Assembly: GCF_030811455.1 (NCBI RefSeq)
Contig: NZ_JAUSQU010000001.1
Coordinates: 9,734,001 to 9,798,000 of the forward strand
Direction: 5' to 3'
Length of the DNA: 64,000 nt
Source of the DNA: Streptosporangium lutulentum
GTDB taxonomy: Bacteria > Actinomycetota > Actinomycetes > Streptosporangiales > Streptosporangiaceae
Part shown: piece by piece, positions 8,764 to 16,359 of the stretch
Position numbering within the stretch: the first letter of the stretch is position 1
Layout of the letters: every line of letters starts with the position of its first letter
Notes under the pieces: model-generated
Seen by the model: the letters and a program-made list of their open reading frames with translations, nothing else
Databases searched by the model: none
What the model was told of the DNA's origin: nothing
Made by a program: the position numbers and the translations under genes

Positions 8764-9324
8764 ATGGGCGTTATGACCTTAGATGCACCATCTTCCCGGC
8801 GTGGGCGCAAGACGATGCTGATCGTCGCGATCACGGCCGTTCCGGCGATCGTGGTCGCCGCGGCCATATTCGTCGCGGCCACCGTCGCCGTGAACCACAT
8901 CACCTCGCGCGCGCCTTTCATCGAACCCCCCGCCTCACTCCGCCTCCAGCCTGTCCTTGAGGTCACGCAGGCGCCCTGCGCCGACACGGATCTGCTGGAC
9001 TCCACGGGAACCGCGTGCTTCCGTCTGGCGGAGGGGGCAACGGTCAGGCAGGCCGCGAGGGCCGTGGCCGGTGTCGATCCCGGCACCGGGCAATGGTCGA
9101 TCATGGTCACCTTGAGCCGGGCCGACGCCGTCATGTTCGCTGAGCTGACCGGCAGGCTCGTTGCGGAACCCTCACCTCGCAACCAGCTCGCGATTCTCAT
9201 CGACGGCAAGGTTGTTTCCGCCCCGATCATCCTGGAGCCGATCACCGGAGGGAAAGTGCAGATAAGCACCGGGTCCGTTAAGGAGACCGCCCTCGCCTTC
9301 GCCCGGCAGCTCAACGACGAATGA
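8764..9324 (+). CDS. Membrane-anchored protein with SecD P1-head-like domain
   Basis: A 186-aa protein with an N-terminal membrane helix (about residues 19-42) and an extracytoplasmic remainder. Residues ~80-185 resemble the P1-head subdomain of SecD: the stretch NQLAILIDGKVVSAPIILEP followed by GGKVQIS and a closing helix is characteristic. It has none of SecD's transport membrane helices, so it is not a translocase subunit in itself. Such single-anchor P1-head proteins occur in actinobacteria with unknown function. ATG 8764 lacks a ribosome-binding site; ATG 8773 is an alternative. It ends before a strong hairpin shared with the convergent helicase gene. Confidence 0.75.
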   Translation: MGVMTLDAPSSRRGRKTMLIVAITAVPAIVVAAAIFVAATVAVNHITSRAPFIEPPASLRLQPVLEVTQAPCADTDLLDSTGTACFRLAEGATVRQAARAVAGVDPGTGQWSIMVTLSRADAVMFAELTGRLVAEPSPRNQLAILIDGKVVSAPIILEPITGGKVQISTGSVKETALAFARQLNDE

Positions 9325-9443
9325 CAGCCATACGTGGCGTCACTACCTGGTAGATCACCCGATATAATCGAAAGACGGACATCCGTACGGCGTCAATCAG
9401 CTCATCGGCCGACATGGCCTGCCGGTTGGCGAGCTGCCCCGCC

Positions 9444-9476
9444 GACGCCCTTCGCGACGTCGGCGCGAAGGGCGTC
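9444..9476. terminator. Bidirectional terminator-like hairpin
   Basis: GACGCCCTTCGC pairs perfectly with GCGAAGGGCGTC across a 9-base loop, giving a 12-bp G+C-rich stem. It lies between the stops of two convergent genes (9324 and 9495), the expected place for a shared terminator. There is no long T tract. Confidence 0.7.
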
Positions 9477-9494
9477 CGTCAAAGCGGAACACGT

Positions 9495-12400
9495 TCAGCC
9501 GGCCCTTTCCTCTTCCTGACCGGAGCCGTACGTATGGTGATACGCCTCGACGACGTCCTCGGGCAGGCGGCCACGGTCGCCGACGGTGTAGCCCTGATTG
9601 CGGGCCCAGGAACGAATCTGTGTCGTGGTCGGGCCAACCGAGGAGTTCCCGAAACGGGGCATGCTCAATGCTGTGATCGGTGATTCGTTCATGTCGCCGG
9701 AGTGGCCGTCTTCGAGGCCGTCCCAGCCTTCGCTTCCCGACAGAGCCAGGACGTTCCACGATGAGGACGTGTCGTTCCCTTCTCCGGTCGAGGTCTCAAC
9801 TTCATTCGGAAGGATTCCCCGGTGATCGAGCTCGGCCCAGAGAGACTCCATGGCCGCCGATGGATCGAAGTAGAACTCGCTCTCGCGGATGCGCCAGAAC
9901 CGCCACCCCGCGCGCTTGAGCTCGCGCTCCCGGTCGAGGTCCTCCGCTCGTTGCTCGGGTGTGCCGTGCCAGAAGTCACCGTCGCACTCGACGGCGAGGC
10001 GTCCCTTGGCGCCGCTCACCACAAGATCGATCCGGCGGCCGTTGGCCTCCACCTGGGGGACGACGTGGTACCCCCGCCGGTGGATGTGCAGGAAGACACG
10101 CTGCTCGAAGAGCGAGTCGAAGTCGGGATGAGGATCGTCGGAGGTCACGTCGCTCAAAGAATCCGTGAGCAGAGTCGAGGGCGGGTTCAACATGTAGGTG
10201 AGCAGCGACCGGCGAAGGCACACCGGAGAGAGGAGGTCGGGACTGACGGAGTGGAACAGCCACATCTGGTCCTTGGCTCGTGAGGCTGCCACATTGAACC
10301 TGCGCTGCCACTCGGTGCTCGTCACCGCGGTGCGCTTCTCGGCGACCACCATCGAGAGGAAAACCACGTCACGCTCGTCGCCCTGGAAGTCGGGAGGCGT
10401 ACCGACCCTCAGCCTCCGTTTCTCCCAGTCTTTGGGATCCAGCCGGTCGAGAAGCATGTTGTGGAGAAGTTGCACCTGCCCGGTGCCCTGCAGCACGACG
10501 ACGCCGAAGGTCTTGTCCTTGTAGTTCGGATCCTCCATGCAGACGAGGATTCGATCCACGATCGCTTCGGCCTCCACGACGTTGCGCAGCCGGGTCGCCG
10601 AACCCTCACTCTGCGCCCCGGTGACGCGCATCACCCGCAGCGGCGGCAAGCGGTCGGCGCCGAACTGCCGGAGCGGCACCAACGGCTCGTCCGCGTAGAA
10701 CTGCCGTGACGAGAAGTCAATGATCTCCGGCATACATCGGAAATGCTCCTTGAGCCGCAGGACAGAGCCGAACCTTGTCGCCAGCAGGTCGAACAGGCTC
10801 GACTTGGGAGTGAACGCGTCCCGAAGATAGGCCGGCATATCCGGTAGATAAGTCGACAGCTTCGTGAAGATCGGTTCCAGTTCGCCATGGCTCACGACAG
10901 AAGGCGCACACTGTTTGTCATCACCGACGACGATGACGCGAGGAGCCAGCCAGAGCAGGAAAAGCGCTTCGATGCTCGCCTGGCTGGCCTCGTCGACGAT
11001 GACCACGTCGAAGGAGTCGCGAATCGGTGGAATGGTCTCCAGCACCTGCTGGAGCGGCATGATCCAGGCCGGGACGGCGTCACGGGCGTGCACCATGGCC
11101 TCGCGCGCGAGGGACTGGTACCTACCGGCATATCGTCCGGTGCCCTTCCCCAGCTTGCCGATGTGGTCCTGGTAGGCCCGCAGCGCGGTCGTCTGGCGGG
11201 AGCTCATTCTGCTCAACGCCGCTTGCCAGGCCTGTTCGGCGGCGAGCTCGGCGGTCAGCCGCATTTCCCGCGCGTTCGCGGCCTCGAGTTCGGCCTCCAA
11301 CCGCTGTTCGAGGCCCGGCTGACGTTGCTCGGCGAAGAACGTCTGCGCCTTGGCCCACGCCCATGCACGGTCCCAGGTGGAGAAGTGGAGCTGCCACGTC
11401 TGCGCCTCACCCAGAAGGCTGAGCAGCGCCGGATGAGCACTGCGGACTCGACCCGAAAGCTCCTCGCAGCGTTGTTGCTCGGCCTGTTCGCGGTGTGCGT
11501 CGACGAGAGCGGCGAGACACAACTGGTAGGTGATGCCGTCACGTGCGGCCACCGCGTGTCCGGCCTCGAGCAGTTCCGGAGCCGGCGTTCCGAGACGAGC
11601 CTCGTGCTGGAGAGCCGTGTGGAGTTCGTTGAGTGCCGAGGTAGCCCGCTCGGCCTCGGCCTGAAGCCGTACGGCGCGTAGAGCGGTCACATAGGACAGC
11701 CATTCCGCGGGAGTGCGAAATCCGATGTGCACGGCGCCCGTGGTGAGCAGCCGCGCCGTTTCCGTCACCGCTGACGTGATCTGACGCACCTGATCGAGCC
11801 GCTTGAAGGCATCGCCGAGCTGCGCCACCGTGCGTTGAAGGGGCAGGTCCTGCGGAAATTCCACCCCCACCAGCTGCCAGCCACGCAGGAGCTCGCCGAC
11901 CGCGGCCCGGGCTTCGAGCTCGGCGATGATCAGCGACAGAAGTTCGGCGTTGGACGGCACGATCCCGTCGACCTGCGTGCCGGCCAGCCACGGCTCTGCC
12001 TGCTTCTGCACCGCGGGCCTGAACAGACCGCGTTTGAGCTGGTTGCCCGCAGCGAGGTGGTCACGCAGCGCTCGCATGGACTGGAGGTAGGAACCCGTCG
12101 CGCCCGGTGAGTCCAACGGTGGATAGTCGATTTTGCGAAAGCCAACGGAGCGGATCGCGTTCTGGGCTGTGACAAGGCGATCGGCGTGTGCGGCCAGCTG
12201 ATCCCAAATGGCGGTCTCACGGCCGCCGAGCCCGTCTGTCAGTGCGCTGACCGCCCAGTCGGCCGGATCCCAGGCCGATGCCTCCTCGGGCATGCCGAGC
12301 TGCTGGAGGTGGAGAGTGACCTCGGCCGCGATCGTCTCCAGCTGAGCGATCAAATGGGGAGCGAGGTGCTCAAGTCTCGCGGAAATGTCCGTCTGGGCCT

Positions 12401-14231
12401 GCCGGGCCATCCCCTGCGCGGCGACCTCCGCCGCGATCAGACCCTTGAGTTTCTCCGCGCTGGGCAACGCGGCCACGTCGGGGAGGCGCTGGGAGAGTCT
12501 CGCCTTGCGTCCCGAGGTCTCTCCAGCGAGCAAGGCGATGAGCTCGGCAGCCTCGCCGACCGTGATCGGGGGCACGGGCGATGCCAAGGTCGGTAGGGGA
12601 ACCGGCATCCACGAGCATTCGGGTTCCTCCCGCGTCAGACGCCGGACTACGTCAGCGAGAGTTCCCGAATAGCCGGCGGCGATCTCAGGGTGGCGGTAGG
12701 TCTCGGACTCGCGCAACGCCCGGATCTGCTCGGTCAGTTCGACGGTCGTACGGCGAGCGGAGTCGAGCTGGTGTCGTTTCTCGGCGATGCCCTTGGCCTG
12801 CCGGGTGGCATCAAAGGATGAGAAGCGGTTCGACAACGCCTTCACGCCGCCCTCGAGCTCCGCGGAGCCGCCGCGGCCGAGGTCGGTCATGGAGACGCAC
12901 AGATTGGCGATCTCCGTCGGAAGCTTGTCCCGCAGGACTCGGAGTGCCTGAGCCTTCTGGCTGGTGACCAGTACCCGCTGGCCCTGAGCGAGCAGAGCCG
13001 ACAGCAGGTTGGCGATGCTGTGGGTTTTTCCCGTTCCCGGGGGGCCCTGGACGACGACGCCGTTGTCCGAGCGCAGACGCGTCATGATCGTGCGCTGCTC
13101 GGGGTTGGCGGGGAGCGGGAACAGCGGATCCTGCCCGAGAGTGTCTCCCGACGCGACCCCTCTGTTCTGCAGGAAAGCCATGCGTTCTGCCGGCTCAAGG
13201 GGACTGACGAGTTGTGCCAGCCCGAGGGGTGTCTGGGCGTCCGGCCCGGTCAGCGTGGAGATCATCTCGTCGTAGTAGGAGATCAGGGAGCCATGATCTC
13301 GCTTACGCAGCACAAGTGCGGGTGCCAGCCGTACCTCCGGGAGCTCGGCGGAGGCGTCGCCGGAAGCCCAGTCAGGCTGATATTGGGGCTGGGGGTCGGA
13401 TTCCAGCCCGCGGTCGCACCACGACTCCAGCAGGTCGGTCACAGTGGTCTGGAGCCCGATGCCCTCCCCCTCCCTGACACGTAGACGAAGACGATCAGTC
13501 CGTTGCGGGCTGAATCCGTCGAGGTCGGCCAGTAGCTCCCGGTCCTGGAGTTTGGTCGCCGTCTCGCCCAGCAGGACGTCCACTCGTTCGGTGTCCTGGT
13601 CGACCCGGAGGTGAAGGCGGGTCGCGAGCAGGTGGTTGCGGATACGGGTGCCGTCGGGTGCGGTCCAGGAGAGCAACCCGGTCGCCAGGACCAGTTCCCA
13701 CTCGTCGTCCATCTGGCCGAGCTGGGTAGAGGTCGAGTAGAGATCGCGATGCCAGCGCTGTTGCAGTACTCGCTCTCGTTCCTGATCCGCCCATGTCCGC
13801 CAGCCGGGAAGCCACTTGCCGTAGGCCTCGACCACATCTGGCCGGTCCTCCTGGGTTTCCCAGCGTGACACCGGGTGGCCGTCTTCATCGGTCTCCTCGA
13901 TGCGACGTAGACCGGTCTCGGAGAGTTTGGGAGCATCCAATTCGGGATCTACAAGTTCGTCCTGCTGCAGCCACCCGTGAAGCTCGTCCGGCGGAGCCGG
14001 ATGCGGGGCGCTCCGGACGTGATCGACGGAGAAGAGGACCTCACCAAGCCCTGCCTCGCGGTGCAGCTCGACCGTATCCGGGAGGTCCACCAACCAGAGG
14101 ACCTGACTGTGGTCGCGGAGGTCTCGAACAGGGACACGACGGGCGGTCGCCAGGTCGCGAAGAAACTCCACCAGTCGCGTGGTGGAGTCGACCAGGCGGG
14201 GGTCACGGGCCCGGGACTGCTGCGCACTCAC
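9495..14231 (-). CDS. Large SF1 helicase with Vsr-like nuclease and Lsr2-type DNA-binding tail
   Basis: This 1578-aa protein starts at GTG 14231 with GAGAGAAGAG upstream. After an uncharacterised N-terminal ~350 residues it has a Walker A (GPPGTGKTH, ~397), a long coiled insert, Walker B (VIVDEASQ, ~1077), GDDKQCAPS, and helicase motifs V and VI (QGDERDVVFLS; NVAASRAKDQ). Residues ~1367-1450 are a Vsr/DUF559-like endonuclease domain: FEQRVFLHIHRRGYHV, then RRIDLVV, LAVECDGDFWHG and FWRIRESEF. The last ~45 residues (IRSWARNQGYTVGDRGRLP) match the Lsr2 C-terminal DNA-binding domain, including the RGR minor-groove element. Helicase plus nuclease suggests a single-protein defence or DNA-processing enzyme. 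The Lsr2 tail would target A+T-rich, typically foreign DNA. No accessory gene is clearly paired with it. Confidence 0.85.
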   Translation of the reverse strand: MSAQQSRARDPRLVDSTTRLVEFLRDLATARRVPVRDLRDHSQVLWLVDLPDTVELHREAGLGEVLFSVDHVRSAPHPAPPDELHGWLQQDELVDPELDAPKLSETGLRRIEETDEDGHPVSRWETQEDRPDVVEAYGKWLPGWRTWADQERERVLQQRWHRDLYSTSTQLGQMDDEWELVLATGLLSWTAPDGTRIRNHLLATRLHLRVDQDTERVDVLLGETATKLQDRELLADLDGFSPQRTDRLRLRVREGEGIGLQTTVTDLLESWCDRGLESDPQPQYQPDWASGDASAELPEVRLAPALVLRKRDHGSLISYYDEMISTLTGPDAQTPLGLAQLVSPLEPAERMAFLQNRGVASGDTLGQDPLFPLPANPEQRTIMTRLRSDNGVVVQGPPGTGKTHSIANLLSALLAQGQRVLVTSQKAQALRVLRDKLPTEIANLCVSMTDLGRGGSAELEGGVKALSNRFSSFDATRQAKGIAEKRHQLDSARRTTVELTEQIRALRESETYRHPEIAAGYSGTLADVVRRLTREEPECSWMPVPLPTLASPVPPITVGEAAELIALLAGETSGRKARLSQRLPDVAALPSAEKLKGLIAAEVAAQGMARQAQTDISARLEHLAPHLIAQLETIAAEVTLHLQQLGMPEEASAWDPADWAVSALTDGLGGRETAIWDQLAAHADRLVTAQNAIRSVGFRKIDYPPLDSPGATGSYLQSMRALRDHLAAGNQLKRGLFRPAVQKQAEPWLAGTQVDGIVPSNAELLSLIIAELEARAAVGELLRGWQLVGVEFPQDLPLQRTVAQLGDAFKRLDQVRQITSAVTETARLLTTGAVHIGFRTPAEWLSYVTALRAVRLQAEAERATSALNELHTALQHEARLGTPAPELLEAGHAVAARDGITYQLCLAALVDAHREQAEQQRCEELSGRVRSAHPALLSLLGEAQTWQLHFSTWDRAWAWAKAQTFFAEQRQPGLEQRLEAELEAANAREMRLTAELAAEQAWQAALSRMSSRQTTALRAYQDHIGKLGKGTGRYAGRYQSLAREAMVHARDAVPAWIMPLQQVLETIPPIRDSFDVVIVDEASQASIEALFLLWLAPRVIVVGDDKQCAPSVVSHGELEPIFTKLSTYLPDMPAYLRDAFTPKSSLFDLLATRFGSVLRLKEHFRCMPEIIDFSSRQFYADEPLVPLRQFGADRLPPLRVMRVTGAQSEGSATRLRNVVEAEAIVDRILVCMEDPNYKDKTFGVVVLQGTGQVQLLHNMLLDRLDPKDWEKRRLRVGTPPDFQGDERDVVFLSMVVAEKRTAVTSTEWQRRFNVAASRAKDQMWLFHSVSPDLLSPVCLRRSLLTYMLNPPSTLLTDSLSDVTSDDPHPDFDSLFEQRVFLHIHRRGYHVVPQVEANGRRIDLVVSGAKGRLAVECDGDFWHGTPEQRAEDLDRERELKRAGWRFWRIRESEFYFDPSAAMESLWAELDHRGILPNEVETSTGEGNDTSSSWNVLALSGSEGWDGLEDGHSGDMNESPITALSMPRFGNSSVGPTTTQIRSWARNQGYTVGDRGRLPEDVVEAYHHTYGSGQEEERAG

Positions 14232-14276
14232 GCTGCTCTTCTCTCATTCGGATTGGTACGGCTGGGGCTTGCGAGG

Positions 14277-14687
14277 TTAGTGCAGGTGGGAACGGGGATG
14301 CCGGGCAAGGTAGTGCTGCAGGGCACAAGCGACGCCGAAGGCCTTTGACCTGACCTCTCCCATCGCGTTCATCAATCGGAATCGATCATCTTCGTCATAT
14401 TGGTCGTCCGCACAGAGCAGCAGCTCGTCGACGGCGAACTCGAAGTCGTCGATGGCGTTCACCAGACTGCGCGCCTCCTCGCTCGATTTTCGTGCCGCCT
14501 CTGCCTCGGCGTCCATCAGTTCCAACAGCATCTGATGAGAGCCCTCCGGAGCCGGGTTTCGGTATATCTCGGCGAGCAGGAGGCCGAGGGGGCCAATCTC
14601 GAAAAAAATCGATGGCGGAGCGACTGCCGTTGGAACTGAGCTCGATGAAAGGGCTTGAAAAATGAGCCGCAGGATGCGCGCGAACAT
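14277..14687 (-). CDS. Hypothetical protein, acidic and helical
   Basis: A 136-aa protein I do not recognise. GAAGAGAGG lies just before ATG 14687. An N-terminal hydrophobic segment is followed by a helix-rich acidic region (LMDAEAEAARKSSEEARSLV; DELLLCADDQYDEDDR). It lies 45 bp upstream of, and on the same strand as, the large helicase gene, so it may be co-transcribed with it. Whether it is a partner of the helicase cannot be told. Confidence 0.55.
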   Translation of the reverse strand: MFARILRLIFQALSSSSVPTAVAPPSIFFEIGPLGLLLAEIYRNPAPEGSHQMLLELMDAEAEAARKSSEEARSLVNAIDDFEFAVDELLLCADDQYDEDDRFRLMNAMGEVRSKAFGVACALQHYLARHPRSHLH

Positions 14688-14809
14688 GGCCTCTCTTCGG
14701 CCGAGATGATCTTTGGTAAGCGAGATGCTAGTAGTTGCAGTGTTTTGAGGGAATGGATCGTTCCCGTAATGAGACAGCTTTTCAATCGTGCATCATCGCA
14801 GCCGACGGC

Positions 14810-15136
14810 TCAGGCGGACTTCAGCCAATCGGTGACAACCCGGCAGACCTCCTGGTTTTTGATGATCTCAACGTCGGGGAAGAATCCCAGATCACGTTCC
14901 GGAAGTTCGCGGATGAAGAGCGTGCCGATCACCTCGAAGTCCCAGCAGCCGCACTCGTCGGCGAGGTGCTCCTGCGGTGTGCAGCCCGTCGTCCGTATCA
15001 CGTGGACCTGGTAGAGGAACTGGTCGGAGTCCTCCAGCGCGACGTCGTCGGGCAGTCGATCCAGGGCATCGTCACCGCTGGCGTCCATGTCGAATACGAC
15101 ACGCCAGCCGAGGACGGTGTCCGGTTCGAGGTTCAT
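14810..15136 (-). CDS. Hypothetical small acidic protein
   Basis: A 108-aa protein with a strong GGGAGGAAAC ribosome-binding site directly before ATG 15136, which supports that it is real. It has four cysteines in all, three close together around TTGCTPQEHLADECGCW, and no membrane segment. I do not recognise a family. It belongs to a run of small minus-strand genes leading into the helicase gene. Confidence 0.6.
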   Translation of the reverse strand: MNLEPDTVLGWRVVFDMDASGDDALDRLPDDVALEDSDQFLYQVHVIRTTGCTPQEHLADECGCWDFEVIGTLFIRELPERDLGFFPDVEIIKNQEVCRVVTDWLKSA

Positions 15137-15146
15137 GTTTCCTCCC

Positions 15147-15173
15147 GATCGAAGGTGTGGTCTGACGGAGAAC
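15147..15173 (+). repeat. Upstream repeat element, copy 1
   Basis: GAAGGTGTGGTCTGA (15151-15165) recurs perfectly at 16276-16290, with partial similarity on both sides (TTCCT and GATC to the left, GAACG to the right). This copy sits 11-37 bp upstream of the small gene that starts at 15136, so it may be a regulatory element. Confidence 0.45.
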
Positions 15174-15352
15174 GCTGGACCTGATCACGGGTGAGGCGAT
15201 GCCGCTCAGCGTCGGGACGGGCGCACCTCTCGCTGGACCTCCCCTGGATCATCCCCGGGATGGGTGGGGGTCGTTCTGTGCATGGGATCACTCCCGTTCG
15301 AGGGGGTTCGTGTCTCTGCGAGGTGGGGCCGGAGCGGGTGGACTTTCAGCCG

Positions 15353-15478
15353 TCAGGAGCGTTTCAGGATCAGTCGGCTGTTTCCGTGGAGCTCAAGCAC
15401 GAGACGCGGGCGGATGCGGCCGGAGGACCATGGCCTGTCGTACACGGTGAGGAAGACGATCTCGCCGGAGTCACCCAT
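15353..15478 (-). CDS. Possible 41-aa small protein
   Basis: A short minus-strand frame, ATG 15478 to TGA 15353, reads MGDSGEIVFLTVYDRPW and continues with a basic, strand-like sequence ending LILKRS. It starts 17 bp after the stop of the DUF4352 gene on the same strand, so it could be the next gene of that operon. Codon third positions are G/C-rich as in the neighbours, but the ribosome-binding site is poor. The other ~230 bp of the 15137-15494 gap show nothing else except the repeat near 15150. Confidence 0.35.
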   Translation of the reverse strand: MGDSGEIVFLTVYDRPWSSGRIRPRLVLELHGNSRLILKRS

Positions 15479-15494
15479 CGTCGGTCCGGCGTTG

Positions 15495-16148
15495 TCAGCT
15501 GTTCAGGGCGACGGTGACACCGTCGGAGAAGATGGAGTCGTGTAGCTCGACCGCCTTGATTTTGAAGGCCTTGGGGACGTCGAAGAGCAGGATCCCGTTG
15601 ACGGTGTTGCCGGGATTGATGTTGTTGAGGAAGGCGTTGGAGTCCTCCAGGCCGAGGGCGGCGGCCCCGGAGTCGGTGTCGTACTGCCTGTTCCTGCTGT
15701 CGATGAGCTTCTGCGAGGAGCCGCTGAACATCTGAGCCTCGTCCCCGATGTTCTTCACGGTGACGTGCACGAGGATGTACTGGCCCTGGGCATCCGAGCC
15801 GAGATACTCGCCGCCGACCCGGGCGACACCCGTCTCGACCTTGGTGACCTTGAAGGAGAACTTGCCGTCCTTGACCACGTCGCCGATTCCGGCCTGCTTC
15901 GGCTCGGTCCGCTTGGGCTCGCTTCGCTTCTCGGCCGGCGTGGAGACCTCGGCGGCCGTGGTGTCGCCCGAGCTTGTGGGCGTTTCACCGCCTCCGCCGA
16001 GGACTCCGCCGACGACCACCAGACCGGCGAGCATGGCCGCACCGATGAGGATCGCGCGCAGGCAGCCGCCGCCTTTCTTCTGCACGATCACGGTCTGCGG
16101 GTAGGGCTGGACGTAGCCGTACTGCGGGGGCTGCTGGTTTTCATGCAT
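15495..16148 (-). CDS. Membrane-anchored DUF4352 protein
   Basis: A 217-aa protein. A short cytoplasmic Q/P/Y-rich start (~1-28) precedes one membrane helix (~30-52), a Thr/Ser/Pro linker with KRSEPKRTEPK, and an extracytoplasmic beta-sandwich domain (~90-217). The pattern FKVTKVETGVA, YILVHVTVKNIGDEAQMF and GILLFDVP is characteristic of DUF4352 (telokin-like) domains on actinobacterial surface proteins. The role is probably structural or ligand-binding; no enzyme motif is seen. Its start faces the first kinase of the defence-like island across a 211-bp control region. Confidence 0.8.
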   Translation of the reverse strand: MHENQQPPQYGYVQPYPQTVIVQKKGGGCLRAILIGAAMLAGLVVVGGVLGGGGETPTSSGDTTAAEVSTPAEKRSEPKRTEPKQAGIGDVVKDGKFSFKVTKVETGVARVGGEYLGSDAQGQYILVHVTVKNIGDEAQMFSGSSQKLIDSRNRQYDTDSGAAALGLEDSNAFLNNINPGNTVNGILLFDVPKAFKIKAVELHDSIFSDGVTVALNS

Positions 16149-16229
16149 GACAGAGCTCGCCTTCGAGGGAAGTCGTGATGGTGGTCAGGCGGCTACGACC
16201 TGCACCGCATGATGAGGCCAGTGAATCAC

Positions 16230-16259
16230 ATTGTGAATCGAATGCACAATCATATAAAT
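16230..16259. promoter_or_regulatory. Candidate operator and -10 region between divergent genes
   Basis: ATTGTG (16230-16235) and CACAAT (16245-16250) form a 6-bp inverted repeat with a 9-base centre, immediately followed by CATATAAAT, a plausible -10 element for the plus-strand kinase gene. The whole stretch is A+T-rich compared with its surroundings. An operator overlapping the promoter that opens the island would allow repression; the protein that binds is unknown. Confidence 0.45.
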
Positions 16260-16270
16260 GGTTCCTAGAT

Positions 16271-16301
16271 GATCCGAAGGTGTGGTCTGATGGTGGTGAA
16301 C
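16271..16301 (+). repeat. Upstream repeat element, copy 2
   Basis: This is the second copy of the GAAGGTGTGGTCTGA element (16276-16290). It lies about 70-90 bp upstream of the first island kinase and 123-153 bp upstream of the divergent DUF4352 gene, in the same plus-strand orientation as copy 1. Confidence 0.45.
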
Positions 16302-16359
16302 GTGACTCACATCTGGTTGAATCCCACCCCAAGTCGCAACGGATCCTCTCGGAGGGCGT

